Below, one piece after another: positions 16,523 to 24,204 of a stretch of 25,770 nucleotides of DNA. The DNA is taken from contig CAZWRV010000095.1 in NCBI GenBank assembly GCA_964636325.1, positions 1 to 25,770 of the forward strand. The letters run 5' to 3'. A model generated the notes under the pieces. It searched no databases. It was given only the letters and a program-made list of their open reading frames with translations, and had not been told where the DNA came from. How positions within the stretch are numbered: position 1 is the first letter of the stretch; every line of letters starts with the position of its first letter. The DNA comes from CAZWRV01 sp964636325 (GTDB taxonomy: Bacteria > Verrucomicrobiota > Lentisphaeria > Victivallales > GWF2-50-93). Both the position numbers and the translations under genes were made by a program.

Positions 16523-19500
16523 ATGCCCGACAGGGATCAAGTCTGCCCGCACTGTATGAAGCCGCTCGAACTCACTGGCGGCCCCCCGCCGTCCGGCTTC
16601 GCATGCCCGTCCTGCGGCAAGGCCATTCCCTCCGGCGACATGGTGGTCCCTGCGGTCGAAGCAGACATCAAGCACGGCGGGATGACCATCACTCAGTTCA
16701 TGGCCGGCCGCGGCATCGTGGGAGGCGTGGCCCTGGACGAGAATAAGTCTTCGACGGCGTCATCGGTGCTCGTCGACCAGGCCGGGCGGAAATACGACGT
16801 AGGGAATGTTGTAGCCAGAGGCGGGATGGGGGCCATCCTCAGCGCGAAGGACTTGAACATCCGCCGCACGGTCGCCATGAAGGTCATGCTCGATCCGAAG
16901 AAGGCCAGCGACGAGCAGATCCTGCGCTTCATCGAGGAGGCGCAGATCACCGGCCAGATGGAGCACCCCAGCATCGTCCCCGTCCACGAACTTGGCGTAG
17001 ACGTCTCCGGCAGCGTCTTCTACACAATGAAATACGTTAAGGGCGCATCACTTAGCGGGATTGTCCAGCGCCTAAGTGATGGCGACGCCGAGACTGTTTC
17101 GAAATATCCGCTGAACAGCCTGCTGAACATCTTCCTCAAGGCCTGCGACGCGGTCGCGTTCGCCCACATGAAGAATGTCGTCCACCGCGACCTCAAGCCG
17201 GAAAACATCATGGTCGGCGAGTTCGGCGAGGTGCTCGTGATGGATTGGGGGCTCGGCAAGATACTCGGGCGCGAGGGCAAGGAAAAGGATGCGGCCTCCC
17301 CCGGCATAAAGTCGATGGTCGGCGGCATGGAGAAGCCAGACATCGGCACCAGCGGCCACGGAGCGGCGACCATGGACGGCATGATAATGGGCACACCGCT
17401 GTTCATGCCGCCGGAACAGGCATACGGGAAGATCTCCGAGATAGACCAGCAGTCCGACATCTATTCGCTCGGGGCTATCCTCTACAGCATCCTCACGCTG
17501 CATCCGCCGGTGGAGGGCGAATGCGTCAACGAGATATTGCTCAAGGTCGTTCAAGGGAAAATCGAACCGCCGTCGAAATACGAGCGCGGGCAGAAATACC
17601 CGCTTCCCCATCTTCCGGGACGCCGTATTCCCCCCCCGCTCTCGTCCGTCGCTATGAAGGCGATGGCGTTTGACAAGAAGGACCGCTACCGGACGGTCAA
17701 GGACCTGCAGAAGGACATCGAAGCCTGGCAGGGCGGGTTCGCGACATCTGCCGAAGATGCGGGCCTTGTGCGCCAGCTCCTTCTTCTCGTCAAGAGGCAT
17801 AAGGGGTTTGTGGCCGCAGTAACAGCCGTGCTTATCTCCGTGACAAGCGGACTTATTATATCGCTGGTGCAGAGACATCAGGCGGTAGTGGCCAAGGTTG
17901 AGGCGCAAGAACAGCGTGATGCCGCCGAAAAGGCCAAGGCTGTGGAACAGTCGCTCCGGGAGACTGCTGAATATGACGCCTATGTCGGACGTCTTTCCAT
18001 TGCCCAGCGGCGTATTGATGATTCCTCTTACGACCAGGCTGAAGCCATCCTGGACGAATGCCCGGAGAAATACCGGCACTGGGAATGGAAGAGGCTGAAG
18101 TTCCTCTGCAATGTTTCCGAGCTGAAATTCCCCGGAAAAATCGACAGCGCATGTTTTTCACCCGAAGGGAAATTGATCGTTACAAGTTCAAGCCAGTGGA
18201 ATACCGCTGCAGCCTGGGATTCGCTCACTGGCGAACTGATCAAGAAGCTTTCCTGCGCTGAAGGACGCCGTATTATCTTAAATCCATCAGGGACAGTGCT
18301 GGCCGTTTCCAAAGAAAATGAAATCAGGCTTTGGGACATTAGCAAGGATGAATGCCTTCATACCCTGAGCGGTCACGCTGGCGAAATTAGCGGATTGGCA
18401 TTCTCAAAGGACGGGAAAAGGCTTCTTAGCGGAGGCAGGGATGGACATGTAATGATCTGGAATGTGGAAACCGGCAAATGCGCGCTGGACTGGACTCCCG
18501 GCCCCAGAAGCGTCATTGAATCCGTTGATCTTTCACCCTCAGGCAACCGCTTTATAGCCGGAGGGGGCTGCAAAACCATGCCCGGCAAAAATGCATGGAT
18601 CGTAAATGCAAATGACGGTTCAGTTGCTTGTTGTTTTTCCGACAACTCGTATTCCTGCAATGCTGTTGCCTGGTCTCTTGGCGGAGAGATGGTGGCAATC
18701 GGCGGATATGCCAAAATTATTCATGTTTTCAATCCGGCGACAGGCATACTTGTTCGGGATTTCGAGCCAAGCCACATAGGTCCAATATTTTCGCTTCGTT
18801 TTTCTAACGACGGAAAACGTCTGCTGTCCGGATCTGCGGACAGGACTGTGAAAACATGGGATGTGGAAACCGGCAAAGCCATGAACACTTTCAGCGGGCA
18901 CTCTCACCGAATCTCAGAGGCAAACTGGTCTCCCGACAATACCCGTTTCATTTCGGCAACCAGGGGTGGAGTAGTCCGGGTATGGAGGGCGGAGCAACCT
19001 GCAGATCCCAAGCTTATTGTCCTTGACAAATCAACGAACTCATGTTTTTCCCGGGATGCAAGCATGATTGTGTCGGCATCCGGCTTATGGGATGCGCGCT
19101 ATGGCAGGAAAATCAAAGAGAATCCCTTCTCCGGCAACTATGCTTTATCTCCTGACGGCAGTCTGGCCGCCGCAGGCAGAGAGGACGGGAATATTGCAAT
19201 TATGGACGCGAAAACCATGTCAACGGTAAAAACATTCATTGGACACATCGGCGGCGCCACGTCATTGGCGTTTTCACCTGACTCAAAGCTCCTGGTCGCT
19301 TCCAGCAGCAAAGATGAGGCAACCCGCCTTTGGAACATAACTGACGGCAAGGAACTTTGGCAGGTTGCAGGAGTCGATGGAGCATTCACTCCCGACGGAG
19401 ATAAAGTCGTGGTTAAAGCGGGGATCAAAATCGCGCTCATAAGCGCAGCCACCGGGAAAGAGCTTTGGAGAAGCATATTCCCATGCAGGTACATATGTTC

Positions 19501-19819
19501 CGCCCCGGACGGGAAGACTTTACTGGTAGGACGCTGGGATGCCATTGAAGCGTTGGACGCCGCCACAGGAAAGGCATTGCTTGAATTCAAGGGACATGCC
19601 GGCTCTGTATTTTCCGCCTGTTATTCTCCGGATGGGCGGAGGGTCGTGTCAGGCGGTGATGACGGAACTGTGAGGATATGGGACGCGAAAAATGCACGTG
19701 AGCTCATGTTGATCCCCGGGGATCGATACAAGGTCGCCAAAGTCGACTGGTCGTCCGACGGTAAATCGATCCTTGGGGTAACTGAATCAAAAACAACTTT
19801 TGTCTGGCCGACCGAGTAG
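16523..19819 (+). CDS. Membrane-anchored Ser/Thr kinase with zinc ribbon and WD40 repeats
   Basis: A 1098-residue PknB-family kinase. Residues 8-31 hold two CxxC pairs (CPHC, CPSC), a zinc ribbon. The kinase domain spans about 92-400: glycine loop RGGMG (99-103), Lys120 in AMKVM, HRDLKPEN (221-228), DWG instead of DFG (Asp241), and PPE (Glu298) in place of APE. All catalytic residues are present, so it should be active. A single transmembrane helix lies at about 429-449, followed by a Lys/Glu/Ala-rich coiled-coil segment. From about 530 to the end are repeated GH...(S/W)D-type WD40 units (for example 'LSGHAGEISGLAFSKDGKRLLSGGRDGHVMIWN'-style blocks), enough for one or two propellers. This architecture is common in PVC-group bacteria. 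WD40 codons look less GC-rich than the kinase part. Target unknown. Confidence 0.9.
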   Translation: MPDRDQVCPHCMKPLELTGGPPPSGFACPSCGKAIPSGDMVVPAVEADIKHGGMTITQFMAGRGIVGGVALDENKSSTASSVLVDQAGRKYDVGNVVARGGMGAILSAKDLNIRRTVAMKVMLDPKKASDEQILRFIEEAQITGQMEHPSIVPVHELGVDVSGSVFYTMKYVKGASLSGIVQRLSDGDAETVSKYPLNSLLNIFLKACDAVAFAHMKNVVHRDLKPENIMVGEFGEVLVMDWGLGKILGREGKEKDAASPGIKSMVGGMEKPDIGTSGHGAATMDGMIMGTPLFMPPEQAYGKISEIDQQSDIYSLGAILYSILTLHPPVEGECVNEILLKVVQGKIEPPSKYERGQKYPLPHLPGRRIPPPLSSVAMKAMAFDKKDRYRTVKDLQKDIEAWQGGFATSAEDAGLVRQLLLLVKRHKGFVAAVTAVLISVTSGLIISLVQRHQAVVAKVEAQEQRDAAEKAKAVEQSLRETAEYDAYVGRLSIAQRRIDDSSYDQAEAILDECPEKYRHWEWKRLKFLCNVSELKFPGKIDSACFSPEGKLIVTSSSQWNTAAAWDSLTGELIKKLSCAEGRRIILNPSGTVLAVSKENEIRLWDISKDECLHTLSGHAGEISGLAFSKDGKRLLSGGRDGHVMIWNVETGKCALDWTPGPRSVIESVDLSPSGNRFIAGGGCKTMPGKNAWIVNANDGSVACCFSDNSYSCNAVAWSLGGEMVAIGGYAKIIHVFNPATGILVRDFEPSHIGPIFSLRFSNDGKRLLSGSADRTVKTWDVETGKAMNTFSGHSHRISEANWSPDNTRFISATRGGVVRVWRAEQPADPKLIVLDKSTNSCFSRDASMIVSASGLWDARYGRKIKENPFSGNYALSPDGSLAAAGREDGNIAIMDAKTMSTVKTFIGHIGGATSLAFSPDSKLLVASSSKDEATRLWNITDGKELWQVAGVDGAFTPDGDKVVVKAGIKIALISAATGKELWRSIFPCRYICSAPDGKTLLVGRWDAIEALDAATGKALLEFKGHAGSVFSACYSPDGRRVVSGGDDGTVRIWDAKNARELMLIPGDRYKVAKVDWSSDGKSILGVTESKTTFVWPTE

Positions 19820-19832
19820 GAATTTCAGGGGC

Positions 19833-19931
19833 TCCGGATGCGACGCCGAGCTTGTAGGCAGTCTTCTGGACTACATGGCCCAAAAGCAAATCTGACGATA
19901 AAGGACTCATGCAAAACATGCTGCAATTAGG
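19833..19931 (+). repeat. Copy 2 of flanking duplication (tail of a lost beta-helix paralogue)
   Basis: Thirteen bases after the kinase stop this segment reads SGCDAELVGSLLDYMAQKQI and then a TGA (19894-19896), followed by noncoding sequence also matching copy 1 up to CAATTAGG. Differences from copy 1 are largely silent or conservative in the coding part, so this was once the end of a functional paralogous gene whose body is gone. Confidence 0.85.
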
Positions 19932-19978
19932 TCGATTAGTTATGGCGGCAGTGCAAGCCCGAAGGCTGCCCCGGCGAG

Positions 19979-20170
19979 ATGCTCGAATTCTACCTTCTGT
20001 CCGAAAAGGTGTCGGATCAAGTCCGGAATGTCGGCCGCTGCCTGGTCAACAACAATCACGCGACCTTCCTGGCCTCGGTCGAGCGCTGCGAATACAATAT
20101 CTGCCGTTCGACTGACTTCGTTAGCTTCAACTTGCAGTGGTCACCACAGCTGCGTCTTGCCGCCTGGTAG
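19979..20170 (+). pseudogene. Possible short coding fragment of unknown family
   Basis: An open frame of 63 codons (MLEFYLLSEKVSDQVRN...) that extends upstream without a start to a TAG at 19937. Third codon positions are mostly G or C over the first 44 codons, as in neighbouring genes, which hints at coding origin. There is no good ribosome binding site and I recognise no domain. The minus strand is also open here (stop at 19940-19942) with a plausible-looking peptide, so the coding strand is not certain. Confidence 0.25.
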
Positions 20171-20188
20171 CTACGGCAAATGCGGCCA

Positions 20189-20205
20189 ACTGCGGCTATT
20201 AGGTT
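20189..20205 (+). repeat. 17-base direct repeat, copy A
   Basis: ACTGCGGCTATTAGGTT here matches ACTGCGGCCATTAGGTT at 20430-20446 at 16 of 17 positions. A shorter related ATTAGGT follows CTGCA at 19921-19932. Confidence 0.5.
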
Positions 20206-20350
20206 CATCTGCTCCACCATCTCCATCGGGAGGTGCTTGGAGTTCTGCTTCCCGCCGAGATACTAATCGTCTCGAAATTGCATAGAGGCATCGGCGGGTT
20301 CATCCCGACGGTGAACATGATAGGTGATTCAGCAGGGGAATTGCCAACCT

Positions 20351-20373
20351 GCTTTCACCCTTCTGGTGAAAGC
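20351..20373 (+). terminator. Perfect 9-bp hairpin without a T-run
   Basis: GCTTTCACC (20351-20359) and GGTGAAAGC (20365-20373) are exact reverse complements around a 5-base loop. No T-run follows, so it is a poor intrinsic terminator on the plus strand; it may be an RNA structure or a protein-binding palindrome. A TATAAT at 20397-20402 lies just downstream. Confidence 0.4.
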
Positions 20374-20429
20374 CTCATAATATGTAACTGCCTTATTATA
20401 ATAGTTATATATGACATAGAATATTTTCT

Positions 20430-20446
20430 ACTGCGGCCATTAGGTT
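20430..20446 (+). repeat. 17-base direct repeat, copy B
   Basis: Partner of the repeat at 20189-20205; one C/T difference. The two copies bracket the hairpin and the AT-rich segment, 241 bases apart. Confidence 0.5.
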
Positions 20447-20484
20447 GAAGCTGCACGCGGACTCAGCCGCCGCCAGGAAAAAGA

Positions 20485-20505
20485 CTGACGCATTGCTGAC
20501 GCATT
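20485..20505 (+). repeat. Helically phased tandem 10-mer
   Basis: CTGACGCATT occurs twice (20485-20494 and 20496-20505) with an 11-base period, about one DNA turn. This spacing suits two protein subunits on one face of the helix upstream of the AAA+ gene promoter. Confidence 0.5.
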
Positions 20506-20533
20506 ACAAAAGCTGCCACTCTTCAGGAGCCTA

Positions 20534-20566
20534 GGACATAAAATGTCCATGCCGGCATCATATAAT
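20534..20566 (+). promoter_or_regulatory. Double palindrome and -10 box upstream of the AAA+ gene
   Basis: GGACAT-AAA-ATGTCC (20534-20548) is a perfect 6-bp inverted repeat. It is directly followed by the 10-base palindrome ATGCCGGCAT (20549-20558) and then TATAAT (20561-20566). The -35 position has no good match (ATAAAA with a 17-base spacer). The arrangement looks like an operator overlapping a promoter core; the regulator is unknown. Confidence 0.45.
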
Positions 20567-20618
20567 ATGGGCATCAACAAAAAACATTTCTCTTTAAAGA
20601 AGGGAGAGACTGTCAAAG

Positions 20619-22922
20619 ATGGCAAAGTTCTACTACAGCCCCAGGGCGGAGAAGGAGATGAGCGTCTTCGTCCGTCAGATACACCTCAGGTTCAGCATCA
20701 ATTTCCTCACCGCGTCCTGCGATCCGGTGAGGGCGCCGCTGATCGACAACATCCTCTGCATGATGCCGGAGAAGTTCGTCCGCGGAATCGTACAGTCGGT
20801 CGGCGACCTTGCAGTGTTCGCGAAAGGGAAGCCGGACATTCCTGAGTGCGAGCTCACCGGCCTGTTCGAGGATGACGAGGACGACGGCAAGTCCCAGTCG
20901 TTCGGCCTTGAACTGTACGGCGAAACCGTCGAATTACTTGCCAGGAACTGGGAGGACGTCAGGCTGTCGAAGATAACAGATCTCATCATATCCGCCGCGA
21001 AGGACGAGCAGAAGAGACTGGCCGGCGCCTGCAAGGACGACGACTTCTTCTACCTGCGGGTCCAGGAGCTGAAGAGGATATTCCGCCTCGACGACGACGA
21101 GCTGGACATATTCCTCGTGCTCTACCTTGCCGCCAAGAACCTGGACTTCGAGGCCATGTGCGACCTCTCCCGCATCGACATGGGCAACGCCCGCGGCGAC
21201 CTCAGATACAAGATCGTCAACATGCGGAAGTTCACCGGTATCAGCGAGCTGGGCATCCGCAAGGTCCTGTCCAAGGACGGCGGCCTCATGAAATACGCGA
21301 TCATTGACCGGGACTTCGACATCAGCAGGCACATCTGCGAGTTCGTCGAAGGACTGCACCAGGAGGCGCTCTCCTCGCAGTTCTTCACCAAGTTCAAGGG
21401 CGAGGCCGTCGACATATCCCACCACCAGTCGCTCAAGAAGCACGCCGAGATCATCGTCCGCCTGATCAGGAACCGCGGAGCTGGCGAGTCCGTCAACATC
21501 CTCCTCTACGGCGAGCCGGGCACAGGCAAGACCGAGTTCTGCAGGTCGCTCAGCAGGCACCTCGGGATGGACCTCTTCGACATAAACAAGATAGAGAACG
21601 ACGACAGGCCCGGCCAGGGCACGCGCTTCCGCTTCGCCGCCCTCAAGGTCTGCCAGAACACCGTCGACGCCAGGAACAGCATCATCGTCGTCGACGAGGC
21701 CGACGAGCTGCTCAACGGTGGCAGCACCGCCTCCTTCTTCTCGTTCTTCAAGGTCTCGACCCGCAACACAGAGAAGGATCTTATAAACGACTTCCTCGAC
21801 GGCAGCAACGGCGTCTGCTTCTGGATAAGCAACCATGTAGCCAACATCGAGGAGTCCACGCGAAGGCGCTTCGACTACTCTGTCGAGTTCAGGAAGTTCA
21901 CCCCGCTGCAGCGACGCCAGCTCTGGCAGACCTGCGTCGCAAAGCACGGCCTCGGCGCGCACTTCTCGGAGGCCGACATGACCGCCCTCTCGAAGAAATA
22001 CGAGGTCAACGCCGGCGGCATCGACATCGCCCTCAAGAACTACAAGCGGATGGCAAACGGGATGGACCCGGTTCCTGATGCAGCCCGCAAGGCCGAAATC
22101 CTCGACAGCATCCTCGCGCCGCACATTTCGCTGCTCGGCGGACGCGAACTCTCAGGCGCGGACGAGCCGGTCGAAGGATATTCCCTCGAAGGACTCAACA
22201 TAAAGGGCGACCGCCCGATACGGGAGACTGTCGAAATCCTCTCCAAGTTCTCCCGCTATCTCGACGAAAACATCAGGAAGCCCGGAGTCCGGAACATGAA
22301 CCTCCTGCTCCACGGACCGCCCGGGACCGGCAAGACGGAATTCGCGAAGTTCGCGGCCGCCGAACTCGGGAAACCCCTCATCTCCAGGCGCGGAAGCGAC
22401 CTGCTCAACATGTATGTGGGGGGGACCGAGCAGCTCATAAGGCAGGCTTTCAAGGAGGCCGAATACGCGAACGGCATACTCTTCATCGACGAGGCCGACG
22501 GCCTGCTCTCCGAGCGAAGCTCCGCCCAGAGGAACTGGGAGGTCACGAAGGTCAACGAACTCCTGTCTAACATGGAGCAGTTCAAGGGCATACTGATCTG
22601 CGCGACCAACTTCAAGAAGAACCTCGACGCCGCCTCTATAAGGCGCTTCAACCTGAAAATCGAGTTCGACTATCTGGCTCCGGAAGGCAGGATAATATTC
22701 TTCAACCGCCTGCTCAGGGACCTCACGGGCGGGGAGCTTTCCGCCGAAGAAACGGATAGGCTCATCAAGCTCGAGCGCCTCACCCCGGGCGACTTCAAGG
22801 TCGTCCGCCAGAAGAACCTCTTCATGCCGGAGTCCGAAATCAACAACCCGGCACTGATCGCGGCCCTCCAGCAGGAGATCGACAGCAGGAACGGCAACGT
22901 AAACAGCAAGATCGGATTTTAA
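20619..22922 (+). CDS. Tandem AAA+ ATPase
   Basis: A 767-residue cytoplasmic protein with two AAA+ modules of the COG0464 (SpoVK/Cdc48-like) type. The first 270 residues form a helical N-domain of no recognised family, with an acidic stretch near 87-92. Module 1: Walker A GEPGTGKT (298-305), Walker B IIVVDEAD (Asp359, Glu360), Arg finger region 'ESTRRRFDY'. Module 2: Walker A GPPGTGKT (566-573), Walker B ILFIDEAD (Asp624, Glu625), sensor-1 'CATNF' and 'SIRRFNLKIEF'. Both look able to hydrolyse ATP. Start ATG 20619 has AGGGAG at 20601-20606, a rather long 12-base spacing. Two bases separate it from the next possible start, so it may be co-transcribed with the nuclease-like genes and act as a remodelling motor for them; that partnership is inference. 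Confidence 0.85.
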   Translation: MAKFYYSPRAEKEMSVFVRQIHLRFSINFLTASCDPVRAPLIDNILCMMPEKFVRGIVQSVGDLAVFAKGKPDIPECELTGLFEDDEDDGKSQSFGLELYGETVELLARNWEDVRLSKITDLIISAAKDEQKRLAGACKDDDFFYLRVQELKRIFRLDDDELDIFLVLYLAAKNLDFEAMCDLSRIDMGNARGDLRYKIVNMRKFTGISELGIRKVLSKDGGLMKYAIIDRDFDISRHICEFVEGLHQEALSSQFFTKFKGEAVDISHHQSLKKHAEIIVRLIRNRGAGESVNILLYGEPGTGKTEFCRSLSRHLGMDLFDINKIENDDRPGQGTRFRFAALKVCQNTVDARNSIIVVDEADELLNGGSTASFFSFFKVSTRNTEKDLINDFLDGSNGVCFWISNHVANIEESTRRRFDYSVEFRKFTPLQRRQLWQTCVAKHGLGAHFSEADMTALSKKYEVNAGGIDIALKNYKRMANGMDPVPDAARKAEILDSILAPHISLLGGRELSGADEPVEGYSLEGLNIKGDRPIRETVEILSKFSRYLDENIRKPGVRNMNLLLHGPPGTGKTEFAKFAAAELGKPLISRRGSDLLNMYVGGTEQLIRQAFKEAEYANGILFIDEADGLLSERSSAQRNWEVTKVNELLSNMEQFKGILICATNFKKNLDAASIRRFNLKIEFDYLAPEGRIIFFNRLLRDLTGGELSAEETDRLIKLERLTPGDFKVVRQKNLFMPESEINNPALIAALQQEIDSRNGNVNSKIGF

Positions 22923-22924
22923 TT

Positions 22925-23920
22925 ATGGCTGAGCCAATTTCAAAACTCAGTAGGCGGTTCAGCTCGGCTTCGCCCTCCACAGCAGAGACAGTCTCATATT
23001 GTGGAGGAGAGAGCCATGCTCAAATGCATTTTAAAATCGTTTCGGATGATAATCCTGGCAGAAATAAAAATGCCAGCAAGGCATTTTTATCCCAGAACAA
23101 TTTCAGCGACTGGTTAAGGGATCCGGATCTTGTCCGCGTCTGGCACCACGACAGGAAGAACATGCCCAAGCATTCGCCCGAGACCCAGCGGCTTCTCGAC
23201 TTCGGCCATCGGATGCACCAGAAGGCGCATGAGCTGTATCCGGACGGGCTCGAGGACACCAGGAAGCTGAGCTACGAGGAACATCTGGAAAACTCGATGA
23301 AGCTGCTCCAGCGCAGGATTCCGATATTCGAACCCGGATTCGAATTTGACAGGCTCTACGCCCGCCCGGACATAATGGTTCCGGCCGGAGATGACGCCTG
23401 GGAGCTTATAGAGGTCAAGTCAACCTCGCGCATCTACGAGGACTGCATAAAGTATGTAGCCTTCCTCTATTACGTCATCGCAAAGGCCGGCATCAGGATA
23501 AGCAACTGCCAGCTGTTGCTCTTGAAGAAAGGTATTTTTGCTACGCCGGAGATGCCCGCATCTGAGGTATTCGTCAGGCATGACATCACCGAGAAGGTCT
23601 TTGAATTACAAGGGCATATTGAGGGTGCCATCATAGAAGAGGGGAAAGGCCTCGGTATGATTATTTCAAGATTTGAATATATGGAAGGACTAAAGTGCCA
23701 TAAACTTCTATGGAACATATTCAACGCCCCTGATTGCATGCCAAAGCACTATGATGGAACCCGTGGGCTCTTTTATGATGAAGCCGCCGCGAAAAGAGCT
23801 GCCATGAAGCCAATCAGCAATACGGACTATGATGTCGAGAAGATACGGGGCTTCATGCAGCGGATCGCCTATCCTATTTCTATTTGGGAGATAAGATATT
23901 TTACGCGGGCAATTTCTTAG
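22925..23920 (+). CDS. Chimeric, probably truncated Cas4/DUF2779-like PD-(D/E)XK protein
   Basis: 331 residues as read from ATG 22925, but the first 33 are low-complexity and the true start may be ATG 23024. 'FLSQNNFSDWL' through 'DFGHRMHQKAHELYPDG' matches the N-terminal part of DUF2779/Cas4-like nucleases. The core has Asp149 (RPDIMV) and Glu163-Val-Lys165 (EVKS). The Gln of motif QxxxY is Leu (AFLYYVI) and no 4Fe-4S cysteines are present, so activity is doubtful. After 'DITEKV' a second family N-terminus begins (ISRFEYMEGLKCHKLLW, about 247), skips a nuclease core, and jumps to 'DVEKIRGFMQRIAYP', normally the entry to the DUF2779 domain, then stops. The 3' third is AT-richer. I read it as a recombined, likely degenerate gene, paralogous to the one at 24849. 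Confidence 0.6.
   Translation: MAEPISKLSRRFSSASPSTAETVSYCGGESHAQMHFKIVSDDNPGRNKNASKAFLSQNNFSDWLRDPDLVRVWHHDRKNMPKHSPETQRLLDFGHRMHQKAHELYPDGLEDTRKLSYEEHLENSMKLLQRRIPIFEPGFEFDRLYARPDIMVPAGDDAWELIEVKSTSRIYEDCIKYVAFLYYVIAKAGIRISNCQLLLLKKGIFATPEMPASEVFVRHDITEKVFELQGHIEGAIIEEGKGLGMIISRFEYMEGLKCHKLLWNIFNAPDCMPKHYDGTRGLFYDEAAAKRAAMKPISNTDYDVEKIRGFMQRIAYPISIWEIRYFTRAIS
23064..23090 (+). terminator. 11-bp hairpin with T-run at the start of the chimeric nuclease gene
   Basis: ATAAAAATGCC (23064-23074) and GGCATTTTTAT (23080-23090) pair perfectly around a 5-base loop, with a run of five T at 23084-23088. It looks like a bidirectional intrinsic terminator for the AAA+ gene, yet it lies inside the open frame of the next gene, a few codons before its conserved N-terminal motif. 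It may be an attenuator or a sign that the gene start was rebuilt by recombination. Confidence 0.55.
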
Positions 23921-24000
23921 CGCGAATGCTATATTTCGATATGCATTAAGAAATCGAACGCAACTTAAACCTGACTGTCCCCATGCCAGGAGATTGTAAC

Positions 24001-24174
24001 ATGAAGAGCAAATTGAAACAGAACTTTTGGGCCCTGTTGCTTCTGATACTTTTCCTCCTTTACATATATTTAATGATTGCTAACGCCTGGGACAGGACCA
24101 ACAACCGTGCAACTGATTTTGAAAGGCTAATGCATATCAAAGACATATTGTTGTTCAGAAGTTATACTCCATAA
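24001..24174 (+). CDS. Small single-pass membrane peptide
   Basis: 57 residues from ATG 24001, preceded by AGGAGA at 23988-23993 with seven bases of spacing; an in-frame ATG at 23983 has no such site. Residues 10-28 are a strong hydrophobic helix (FWALLLLILFLLYIYLMI), with a basic N-terminus (MKSKLKQ) and a polar 28-residue tail, so the tail is probably outside the cytoplasm by the positive-inside rule. No family recognised. It sits 30 bases before the EEP-family gene, in the same AT-richer patch, so the two may be expressed together. Confidence 0.55.
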   Translation: MKSKLKQNFWALLLLILFLLYIYLMIANAWDRTNNRATDFERLMHIKDILLFRSYTP

Positions 24175-24204
24175 AAAGTGGGGACCATTTAGGAAGGATT
24201 TCTA

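Larger units (their letters stand above)
19932..20618. other. Gene-poor 0.7-kb region with repeats and regulatory-like palindromes
   Basis: No complete gene can be supported here. The stretch holds one coding-like fragment (19979-20170), a 17-base direct repeat, a perfect hairpin at 20351-20373, a very AT-rich segment (about 20375-20430), a tandem repeat and a palindrome cluster ahead of the AAA+ gene. Each is listed separately. Confidence 0.6.

Noticed and set aside
19940..20130. Minus-strand open frame in the gene-poor region with an attractive peptide
   Set aside because: In-frame stop upstream, no start, and third-position GC is lower than for the plus-strand frame; left as an ambiguity under the 19979 fragment.
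20233..20448. 71-codon plus-strand frame with a hydrophobic tail
   Set aside because: No ribosome binding site, crosses the hairpin and an AT-rich promoter-like segment, and its translation resembles no family.
20934..22124. Long minus-strand open frame (396 codons) opposite the AAA+ gene
   Set aside because: It is the Glu/Val/Ala-rich mirror of a GC-biased coding sequence; the plus strand carries both Walker A and B motifs.
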